From positions 1-32,881 of the forward strand of contig JAMLIH010000034.1 in NCBI GenBank assembly GCA_023954255.1: a stretch of 32,881 nt of DNA, in the 5' to 3' direction. The stretch's first letter is position 1; the number at the start of each line of letters is the position of its first letter. Shown one piece after another: positions 13,639 through 20,426 of this stretch. The notes beneath the pieces were generated by a model. It was given only the letters and a program-made list of their open reading frames with translations, made no database searches and was not told the origin of the DNA. Origin of the DNA: Phyllobacteriaceae bacterium. Lineage in GTDB: Bacteria; Pseudomonadota; Alphaproteobacteria; Rhizobiales; Rhizobiaceae. The translations under genes and the position numbers were made by a program.

Positions 13639-15846
13639 TCAACCGCCAAGCAGCAGTTCGATCAGGTTCTTGCGCTTCTTCTGACCATTGGGGCTGTCTC
13701 CCAGCCCCGCACCCGGTCTCGGCGCGCCATCCATGCTGGAAAGCGGCTTGCGCACCTGATCGTTGGCGGAAGACCGGGCGCCGCCCTGATTGGCGGCAAC
13801 AGGCGTACCGGGCTGCGGGCCCGGCCGCAGGAGACTGTCGATCCCGCCACCGGGCCTCGGCGTCGGGATTACCGCCACGGTTTTGGGCAGATAGAAGCCC
13901 GGCAGCTCGGCTAACGGCACGCCTTCATGGGCGTCCTTCATGAATTCGGCAAACGTGTTTGCCGGCAGGCCTCCTCCGGTAACCTTTCTGCTCGGTTCGC
14001 CATCGTCATTGCCATACCACACGCCGGTTATCAGGTTCGCGGTGTAACCGACGAACAGCGCATCGCGGAAGTTCTGGGTCGTCCCGGTCTTGCCGGCAAC
14101 CTGCCAGCCATCCATGTGTGCCGCCTTGCCGGTGCCCTCCTCGACCACCCGTTCAAGCATCTGGTTCATCATGCCGACGGCAACCGGATCGACAACCTGT
14201 GCAGCCGCAGCCGGATTGCGCTCGTAGAGAACCTTGCCGTCCTGGGACGTCACGCGCTTGATGACGAAGGGTGCAGCGAGATAGCCGCCATTGGCGAAAG
14301 GCGCATAGGCAGCCGTCAATTCGAGCAGGCTGACCTCGGAGGTGCCAAGCGCGATGGAAGCGTTGCGCGCCAGTTTCGAACGGATGCCGAGGCGCTCGGC
14401 GGTCTGGATGACCTTGTTTGTTCCCGCCTCGCCGATCATCTGGGCGGCAATGGTGTTGAGCGACAGGGACAATGCCTCGGACAGGGTAACCGGGCCACGA
14501 TACTTGCGATCGTAATTCTCCGGTTTCCATGCGCCGATGGCGACCGGCCGGTCGACCCGCACCGAGTCGGGGTTAAGCCCGCTCTCGATGGCGGCGAGAT
14601 AGACCAGAGGCTTGAACGCCGACCCCGGCTGACGCTTTGCGTCCACCGCCCGGTTGAACTGGCTGTCGGCATATTCTGCACCACCAACCAATGCCCGGAT
14701 GGCACCGGTACCATCCATGGAAACGAGAGCGCCCTGGCTGATCTTGAGCTTGTCGCCCTGGTCGTCGATGCTGCTGCGGATCAGGGTGCCCGCCTTCTTC
14801 TGCAGGTCGAGATCGATGGTGGTATCCACAATCACATCGTGGCGTACTTCGCCGATCAGTTCGGGAAGCTGCTTCATGACGAGATCGGCGACATAATGCT
14901 GTGAGCCGCTCCAGTAATGCTTGGCTTTCCTTGCTTCCATCGAAAGGGCGGTGGCCACCTCCCGGTCATTGACGAAGCCGGCGCGCCGCATGGCATGCAG
15001 GACGACCTGGGCGCGTTCCTCCGCCCCTTTCGGGTTACGGGCCGGGCTGAGCGCGGAAGGCGCCTTGAGCAGGCCCGCGAGCAGGGCAGCTTCGGCCAGG
15101 TTCACATCCCGCGCCGACTTGTTGAAGTAACGCCGGGAAGCGGCATCGACGCCATAGGCGCCCGAGCCGAAATAGACCCGGTTGAGATAGAGTTCGAGGA
15201 TTTCGTCCTTGGTGAACTTCTGGTCCAGCCAGACGGCGATGATCGCTTCCTGCACCTTGCGCTCGAGGTCGCGCCTTGGCTCCAGAAACAGGTTTTTCGC
15301 CAGTTGCTGCGTAAGGGTGGAACCGCCCTGGACCAGATGGCCGGCCATGAGGTTGGAGATCATGGCGCGGGCGATGCCGAACGGGTCGATGCCGAAATGG
15401 GAATGAAAACGCCGGTCCTCGATGGCAATGACCGCCATGGGAATGTAGGGCGACATTTCCTCAAGCGAGACGGTTTCGCCGCCGGTCAGGCCGCGATTGG
15501 CAATCAGTTCGCCATCGACGGAGACGATCCGCACATTGGGCGGCCGGTCGGGAATCTGCCAGCTCGAGGATTGCGGCAGCTTGGCGCCATACCAGACGAA
15601 CATGCCGGCGACGGCAATGAAACCCCAGATGCCGAGCACCAGCGTCCAGTAGCTGGCAAATCTCAGCAATCCGGAAAAGCCGCTCCTGCGCGTTGCCTTG
15701 CGTTTGGCCTGTTTGCCTTCCTTGCCACGGCGGGAGGCAGGTGCGGAAGCAACCGTTCGCTGTGCGGCGATGTTTGCCCGGCCGGACGGTGGCGCGTCTT
15801 CAAATCCGGGTTCGATGCGGGCGCGTGGAGGGTTTCTTCCAGCCAT
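13639..15846 (-). CDS. class A penicillin-binding protein (PBP1A type, bifunctional)
   Basis: The 735-residue cell-wall synthase has a basic cytoplasmic N-terminus (to about residue 60) and one transmembrane helix at about 64-86 (YWTLVLGIWGFIAVAGMFVWY). The GT51 glycosyltransferase domain follows, with Glu143 in EDRRFHSHFG, then GGSTLTQQLAKNLF and RKVQEAIIA. The transpeptidase domain has Ser409 in PGSAFKPL, an SLN motif in LSLSLNTIAAQ and Lys586 in GKTGTTQNF. The C-terminal 90 residues are Pro/Gly/Ser-rich and low in complexity. It therefore polymerises and cross-links peptidoglycan in the periplasm. The start at 15846 (MAGRNPPRAR) has AGGAG about 14 nt upstream. I do not assign pbp1a against its paralogues. 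Confidence 0.94.
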   Translation of the reverse strand: MAGRNPPRARIEPGFEDAPPSGRANIAAQRTVASAPASRRGKEGKQAKRKATRRSGFSGLLRFASYWTLVLGIWGFIAVAGMFVWYGAKLPQSSSWQIPDRPPNVRIVSVDGELIANRGLTGGETVSLEEMSPYIPMAVIAIEDRRFHSHFGIDPFGIARAMISNLMAGHLVQGGSTLTQQLAKNLFLEPRRDLERKVQEAIIAVWLDQKFTKDEILELYLNRVYFGSGAYGVDAASRRYFNKSARDVNLAEAALLAGLLKAPSALSPARNPKGAEERAQVVLHAMRRAGFVNDREVATALSMEARKAKHYWSGSQHYVADLVMKQLPELIGEVRHDVIVDTTIDLDLQKKAGTLIRSSIDDQGDKLKISQGALVSMDGTGAIRALVGGAEYADSQFNRAVDAKRQPGSAFKPLVYLAAIESGLNPDSVRVDRPVAIGAWKPENYDRKYRGPVTLSEALSLSLNTIAAQMIGEAGTNKVIQTAERLGIRSKLARNASIALGTSEVSLLELTAAYAPFANGGYLAAPFVIKRVTSQDGKVLYERNPAAAAQVVDPVAVGMMNQMLERVVEEGTGKAAHMDGWQVAGKTGTTQNFRDALFVGYTANLITGVWYGNDDGEPSRKVTGGGLPANTFAEFMKDAHEGVPLAELPGFYLPKTVAVIPTPRPGGGIDSLLRPGPQPGTPVAANQGGARSSANDQVRKPLSSMDGAPRPGAGLGDSPNGQKKRKNLIELLLGG

Positions 15847-16183
15847 GTTCCGTCCACTCCTGCTGGTGTTCCGGCTTGTTTCACACCTCTGAGCCCATTC
15901 CCTGAAACGCCCGGTGACGTTCCATTGCCATGATGGCAGATCGGGTTTTTGGGAGATTTGGCCGGCTTCGGATTGTCAGGGTAAGTGAAGTGTAAATGCG
16001 GCCATTTAATGAGGAGTAAAGAACGGCTGTCTTTTACCCTGAATGTTTACCAAATCGCCCGAAAACGGGACAAACTGTTAAAATTTGAACGATTGCGGAA
16101 AGGAATTCCCAACGTCTCTGCAAAAGAATGGCGCCAACCGTTCCGCCGGGCCTACAGGCTTCTGGCAAATGCAGGAGTCCCGC
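15847..16183. other. 337-bp divergent intergenic region
   Basis: No gene is supported. It separates the penicillin-binding protein (minus) and the acyltransferase (plus). I see a perfect palindrome TGCCAT-G-ATGGCA (15926-15938), about 80 bp upstream of the penicillin-binding-protein start. A 9-bp inverted repeat, TCAGGGTAA (15976-15984) and TTACCCTGA (16034-16042), has a 49-nt spacer. The stretch from 15970 to 16100 is AT-richer than the surroundings and probably holds the promoters, but I cannot assign hexamers with confidence. The acyltransferase frame is open from 16085 but without coding character before 16184. Confidence 0.5.
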
Positions 16184-17308
16184 ATGCAGCCCACATCCGC
16201 TACCGGCCCCGGCCAGCCGGCATTTTCCCGCCAGCAGGATCGGGTCGACTGGGTCGATTACGCAAAAGGCATCTGCATCCTTCTGGTCGTGATGATGCAC
16301 TCAACCCTCGGGGTTGAAAAGGCTGCGGGCGAAACCGGATGGCTCGGCTATGTCGTCGAGTTCTCGCGGCCCTTCCGCATGCCGGACTTCTTTCTGATCT
16401 CCGGGCTTTTCCTCGGCCTCGTCATCGACCGGCCATGGCTGCGCTATGTCGACCGCAAGGTCGTTCATTTCCTCTATTTCTACGTATTGTGGCTGACCAT
16501 CCAGTTCGCCTTCAAGGCGCCGGGCTGGATGGCGGAGGGGCTGTCGCCGGTCGAATTGACCGGCAAGTATTTCCTGTCCTTCGTCGAGCCCTTCGGCACG
16601 CTTTGGTTCATCTACATGCTGCCTGTCTTCTTCCTGGTAACACGGCTGACCAAGAGCCTGCCCTGGTGGAGCGTTCTCGGATTTGCCGCATTGCTGGAAA
16701 TCCTGCCGATCCATACCGGCTGGCTGATGGTCGACGAGTTTGCTGCGCGCTATGTCTATTTCCTCGCCGGCTACCTGTTTGCCGGGCGCATCTTCTCACT
16801 TGCCGCCTGGGTTCGGGAAAACGGCAGAGCCGCATTTGCCCTGCTTGCGGCCTGGGCACTCACCAATGCGCTGATCGTCTTTGCGCCGGTCTCGGCAGGA
16901 ACGCAGCAAATGCTCGCCATCTCTAGCTATTCGCAATTGCCTTTCGTCTCGCTGATGCTCGGTGGCATGGGCGCACTTGCCATCATCTGCGGCTCGGTGC
17001 TGCTTTCGAAATTTTCATGGACGGGCTTTCTGGAGTATCTTGGCCGTAACTCGATCGTGGTCTATCTGGCGTTCTTCCTGCCGATGGCGGTCTCACGCGC
17101 CATTCTGCTGAAATTCGCGCCCTTCCTCGATATCGGCACGGTTTCCGCCCTGGTAACGCTGGCGGCAGCCATCGGCCCGGTCATTTTCTACTGGATGATC
17201 CAGTGGAGCGGCTATGGCCGGTTCCTGTTCCACCGTCCCGCCTGGGCGTGGATCGACCGGCCTACCGCGCCGGTTGCAACCAAGGCCCGGCTGCATCCTG
17301 CTGAATAG
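16184..17308 (+). CDS. acyltransferase-3 family integral membrane protein
   Basis: The 374-residue protein has about ten hydrophobic segments and the acyltransferase-3 N-terminal pattern DWVDYAKGICILLVVMMHSTLG, in which His39 is the expected catalytic histidine. FSRPFRMPDFFLISGLFLG matches the family's second-helix motif. Such proteins move acyl groups onto cell-surface glycans, lipids or peptidoglycan, and the target here is unknown. I chose the ATG at 16184 because AGGAG lies 6 nt upstream. In-frame ATGs at 16169 and 16085 are less supported. It is divergent from the penicillin-binding protein and convergent with the M20 peptidase, 18 bp away. A cell-envelope role is plausible from the first neighbour but not shown. 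Confidence 0.86.
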   Translation: MQPTSATGPGQPAFSRQQDRVDWVDYAKGICILLVVMMHSTLGVEKAAGETGWLGYVVEFSRPFRMPDFFLISGLFLGLVIDRPWLRYVDRKVVHFLYFYVLWLTIQFAFKAPGWMAEGLSPVELTGKYFLSFVEPFGTLWFIYMLPVFFLVTRLTKSLPWWSVLGFAALLEILPIHTGWLMVDEFAARYVYFLAGYLFAGRIFSLAAWVRENGRAAFALLAAWALTNALIVFAPVSAGTQQMLAISSYSQLPFVSLMLGGMGALAIICGSVLLSKFSWTGFLEYLGRNSIVVYLAFFLPMAVSRAILLKFAPFLDIGTVSALVTLAAAIGPVIFYWMIQWSGYGRFLFHRPAWAWIDRPTAPVATKARLHPAE

Positions 17309-17326
17309 AGGCAGCCGATCCCAGGT

Positions 17327-18709
17327 TCAGGCCAGGACTTCCATGATCCGCGCCCAGGAGCGCGCACCCTTGTGGAAGCTCGAAAGGTTGTACTTTTCGT
17401 TGGGCGAATGGATGCGGTCGTCATCCAGCCCAAAGCCGACCAGCAGGGACTGCATTTTCAGGATTTTCTGAAAATGGCCGACCACCGGGATCGATCCCCC
17501 CATCGCAGCGAGCACCGCAGGTCTGCCCCATTCGGCTTTCAGCGCGGCTGACGCTTTCTGAAGTTCCGGCATCTGGTAGTCGAGCTGGATGGCACCGCTT
17601 GCGCCTTCCGAAACGAAACTCGCCTTGCAGTCGGCCGGAATATTGTCTTTCACGTATTTGCGGAAGGCTGCGACAATCTTCTTCGGATTCTGGTCGCCCA
17701 CCAGACGGAAGGAAACCTTGGCGCTCGCCTCAGCAGGGATGACCGTCTTGAAGCCCTCGCCGGTGTAACCGCCATAGATGCCGTTGATTTCACAGGTCGG
17801 CCTCGACCAGATCATCTCCAGCACGCTGCGGCCCTTCTCGCCGGCGGGTATCTTCAACCCGACCTCGCCCAGAAAGGCCTTTTCGGAGAAATTCAGCCCC
17901 GCCCACTGTTTCTTCACCGATGCGGGAATTTCCGGCACACCGTCATAGAAGCCCGGCAGGGTAACCTTGCCGTTCCCGTCATGCAGGCTGGCCAGAAGAT
18001 CTGCGAGAACATGAATCGGATTGCGGGCCGCCGAACCGTACATGCCGGAATGCAGGTCGCGGCTGGCGGCATGGATGGTTACTTCCTCGCCGATCAGGCC
18101 GCGCAGCGCCGTCGTGATCGACGGCGTTTTTGCGTCCCACATGCCGGTGTCGCAGACCAGCGCGATGTCCGCCTTCAACTCGTTCTTGTATTCCCTGAGG
18201 AAAGGAATGAGCGAAGGCGATCCCGATTCCTCTTCGCCCTCGAACAGGATTGTGACGTTGACCGGCAGGTTTCCGGTTTCCGCCTTCCAGGCCCGGCAGG
18301 CCTCGACAAAGGTCATCAACTGCCCCTTGTCGTCTGCCGTGCCGCGGCCGGCAATCTGTTTCATGCCGCCTTTTCCGGTGACAATCTTCGGCTCGAAAGG
18401 AGGGTTTTCCCACAAATTGAGCGGGTCGACCGGCTGGACGTCGTAATGGCCGTAGAACAGGACTGTCGGCGCGCCCTTGGTCTTGTGGTGTTTTGCGACC
18501 ACCATCGGGTGCCCCGGTGTTTTAACGGACTTTGCCGAAAACCCGATCGACTTGAGATCCTTCACCAGCCACGCAGCCGCATCGGCGCAGTGTTTGCGAT
18601 AGGCAGGATCCGTCGATATGCTCTCAATGCGCAGCAAGTCGAAAAGCCGTCCTGTTGCCGGTTCAAGATCATGGTCGATACGGTCGAGTACATTCTGCAG
18701 GGCTGACAT
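17327..18709 (-). CDS. M20 family metallopeptidase (dipeptidase/carboxypeptidase-like)
   Basis: The 460-residue enzyme shows the full M20 di-zinc site: His88 and Asp90 in YGHYDVQP, the bridging Asp at about 126 in GRGTADDKGQ, the catalytic Glu159 with Glu160 in FEGEEESGSPS, Asp in CDTGMW, and a terminal His near IHSPNEKYN. The order and the GTADDKG form match the cytosolic dipeptidase subgroup (CNDP-like), so it probably trims small peptides or N-acyl amino acids. There is no signal peptide. The start at 18709 (MSALQNVLDR) has TGGAGG 5 nt upstream. A longer in-frame ATG at 18748 adds 13 unconserved residues. Substrate specificity is not readable. Confidence 0.92.
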   Translation of the reverse strand: MSALQNVLDRIDHDLEPATGRLFDLLRIESISTDPAYRKHCADAAAWLVKDLKSIGFSAKSVKTPGHPMVVAKHHKTKGAPTVLFYGHYDVQPVDPLNLWENPPFEPKIVTGKGGMKQIAGRGTADDKGQLMTFVEACRAWKAETGNLPVNVTILFEGEEESGSPSLIPFLREYKNELKADIALVCDTGMWDAKTPSITTALRGLIGEEVTIHAASRDLHSGMYGSAARNPIHVLADLLASLHDGNGKVTLPGFYDGVPEIPASVKKQWAGLNFSEKAFLGEVGLKIPAGEKGRSVLEMIWSRPTCEINGIYGGYTGEGFKTVIPAEASAKVSFRLVGDQNPKKIVAAFRKYVKDNIPADCKASFVSEGASGAIQLDYQMPELQKASAALKAEWGRPAVLAAMGGSIPVVGHFQKILKMQSLLVGFGLDDDRIHSPNEKYNLSSFHKGARSWARIMEVLA

Positions 18710-19132
18710 GAAACCTCCAACTGCCGCTGTGGAAACGCTGCTGGACACTGCCTCGCCAGAATGTTTGGCACAAGGTCAAATCGCTAGCAAAGCTGCTCGG
18801 ACCTGAGCGGAATCGGCTATGGTTGAATGCAACATGATTGCATCCGCGATAAATGTTGCATCCGCGGCAAACAACGGAAGGATTCTTTCGTCGGGAAAAC
18901 TGGTCCAGGGCTGCCCCGCGTGCGGCGGGTGGGCAAGAATGCGGTGGCAGCCCTGACCAAGTTCGCAATGCCCGATTTGGCAGGCGGGCTGCGATCAATG
19001 AGGAGTGCGGGGGGACGATCACTCCTCCAAGGCCAATCAACCACTGGCCCGTGACAAAAATGTGAATACACTTGGCGTGTTTCAAGTGCCTGTGGAAAAC
19101 TTCCTTGACCGGCCGGGGCGACTGGAGAACGC
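18710..19132. other. 423-bp divergent intergenic region rich in hairpins
   Basis: Open frames exist here on both strands but show no coding character, so I call no gene. The region contains: an inverted repeat ATGCAACAT (18827-18835) and ATGTTGCAT (18853-18861), overlapping a direct repeat TGCATCCGCG at 18839 and 18857; a 13-bp stem, GGTCCAGGGCTGCC (18902-18915) with GGCAGCCCTGACC (18946-18958), with one bulged C and a CCGC-GT-GCGG mini-hairpin in its loop; GAGGAGTG (19000-19007) with CACTCCTC (19020-19027); GGCCA (19031) with TGGCC (19045); and CACTTG (19070) with CAAGTG (19083). It may be the promoter and leader of osmC, a small RNA, or a degraded repeat. Confidence 0.5.
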
Positions 19133-19600
19133 ATGACCCAAAAGCACGATTACGAGACCACGATCCGCTGGACGGGAAACCGCGGCCAGGGCACGAAAAC
19201 CTATCACGGTTATGACCGGAACTGGGATCTTGCCGGCGAAGGCAAGCCGGTCGTTTCCTGCTCCAACGATCCCCTGCTGGGCGGCAATGCCGGGAAATAC
19301 AATCCGGAAGACCTGCTGCTGGCGGCCGTCGCTTCCTGCCACATGCTCTGGTATCTGCACCTGGCCAGCAATCTGGGGATCGTTGTCGAAAGCTATGAGG
19401 ACAACCCCGTGGCGCAGGGCGAGATGGAGCCTTCAGGGAAGGGCCGGTTCGTATCCTGCACCTTGCGGCCGGTCATCGCGATTTCGCAAGGCGACCTTGA
19501 TGAGGCCTATGCTGTGCACGGGCGTATTCACGAATTCTGCTTCATCGCGCGGTCCGTCGCGTTTCCGATCGAGATCGAGGCGGATATCCGCCGAATGTAG
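19133..19600 (+). CDS. OsmC/Ohr family peroxiredoxin-like protein
   Basis: The 155-residue protein carries both redox cysteines of the OsmC family: Cys69 in AAVASCHMLWYLHLAS and Cys136 in HEFCFIARSV. Family members reduce organic hydroperoxides, usually with a lipoylated partner. HMLWYLHLA places it in the OsmC-like branch and not the Ohr branch. The N-terminal part (TTIRWTGNRGQGTKTYHGYDRNW) is the usual beta-strand arm, and GKYNPEDLLLAAVASC is a strong family signature. GGAGAACGC precedes the ATG. It ends 6 bp before the stop of the convergent DsbA-fold isomerase gene. It is probably cytosolic and involved in thiol and peroxide defence. The exact substrate is not known. Confidence 0.9.
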   Translation: MTQKHDYETTIRWTGNRGQGTKTYHGYDRNWDLAGEGKPVVSCSNDPLLGGNAGKYNPEDLLLAAVASCHMLWYLHLASNLGIVVESYEDNPVAQGEMEPSGKGRFVSCTLRPVIAISQGDLDEAYAVHGRIHEFCFIARSVAFPIEIEADIRRM

Positions 19601-19606
19601 AAATCC

Positions 19607-20200
19607 CTAGCCCGCTTCGCTCAGCGCCTCGGCGACGAAATCGAGCCGGTCCTGGCCCCAGAACATTTTCTTGCCGACAAAAAAGGTCGGTGCGCCGAAT
19701 GCGCCACGCGCGGCGAGTTCCTCGTTGATATCGAACACACGCTGCTTGATGGCCGGGTCCTGAACGGCAGCGGTAAAGTCCTGCGGACTGATGCCTGCAG
19801 CCTGCACCACGTCCGCGATCACTTCGCCATCGCTGATATCGCGGTCGTCAACCCACATCGCCTGGTAGAAACCATTGCCCAGGGCCATGAATTCGGGCTT
19901 GTCCTGCCAGGCGATCAGCCCGCGCATGGCGGTCAGCGAAGACATGGGAAACTTGCTGTTCATGCGGAAGGGCACGCCATAACGTTTTGCCCAGGCAATG
20001 AGATCCTGGAAAAGCCATCTACCCTTGTTGGGCACGGTGATCGGGCTTGCGCTGCCGGCAGTCTGAAACAGACCGGGCAGGAAGAACGGCCGGTAAAGGA
20101 CTTCCGCACCGGTCTGCGCGGCAAATTTCGGCATCTGTGTCCAGGCGAGGTAGCTCGCCGGGCTGACGATGTCGAAATAGAATTCCACCTGTTTTGTCAT
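19607..20200 (-). CDS. 2-hydroxychromene-2-carboxylate isomerase-like DsbA-fold protein
   Basis: The 198-residue protein has the HCCA isomerase/kappa-GST signature FYFDIVSPASYLAW with the catalytic Ser13 that binds the glutathione thiol. The C-terminal pattern RGAFGAPTFFVGKKMFWGQDRLDFV is equally typical. The known enzyme isomerises hydroxychromene carboxylate in naphthalene breakdown with glutathione, but many alphaproteobacterial copies lie outside any aromatic pathway, as here. The cellular substrate is therefore open. The start at 20200 (MTKQVEFYFD) fits the domain boundary. The frame is open to 20278 without conservation. It is divergent from polA, with 226 bp between them. Confidence 0.9.
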   Translation of the reverse strand: MTKQVEFYFDIVSPASYLAWTQMPKFAAQTGAEVLYRPFFLPGLFQTAGSASPITVPNKGRWLFQDLIAWAKRYGVPFRMNSKFPMSSLTAMRGLIAWQDKPEFMALGNGFYQAMWVDDRDISDGEVIADVVQAAGISPQDFTAAVQDPAIKQRVFDINEELAARGAFGAPTFFVGKKMFWGQDRLDFVAEALSEAG

Positions 20201-20426
20201 TGCGGTCCATCTCCCGGGCAGCTTGTTTTCGCGCAGTTTGTCAGCAGTGCCGGTTCTTCCGGCCAACCAGCCTTGCATTTCCCATTGGGGTGGGCAATCG
20301 TGCGGCGGCGCAATTCAGACTTTGACGAAATCGACAAAACCTGAATCCACAAACGAAATCGACGGATTTGACCATCGTTCCGTTTCCATGGAAGCGTGAA
20401 GCGATCGAGGAAACGACAGCCAGCCA

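Noticed and set aside
18902-18958. SRP RNA, tmRNA, 6S RNA or RNase P RNA at the long stem
   Set aside because: The conserved SRP tetraloop segment (GGAAG in the right context), the tmRNA acceptor end and the RNase P core motifs are absent. I could not recognise 6S features either.
18669-19134. Short open frames upstream of osmC on both strands as small genes
   Set aside because: They overlap each other and the M20 peptidase, have odd compositions and no ribosome sites. The region is better explained by hairpins.
20327-20363. GAAATCGAC direct repeat as a polA operator or iteron
   Set aside because: There are only two 9-bp copies 28 bp apart and no further copy in the gap, too little to call a functional element or origin.
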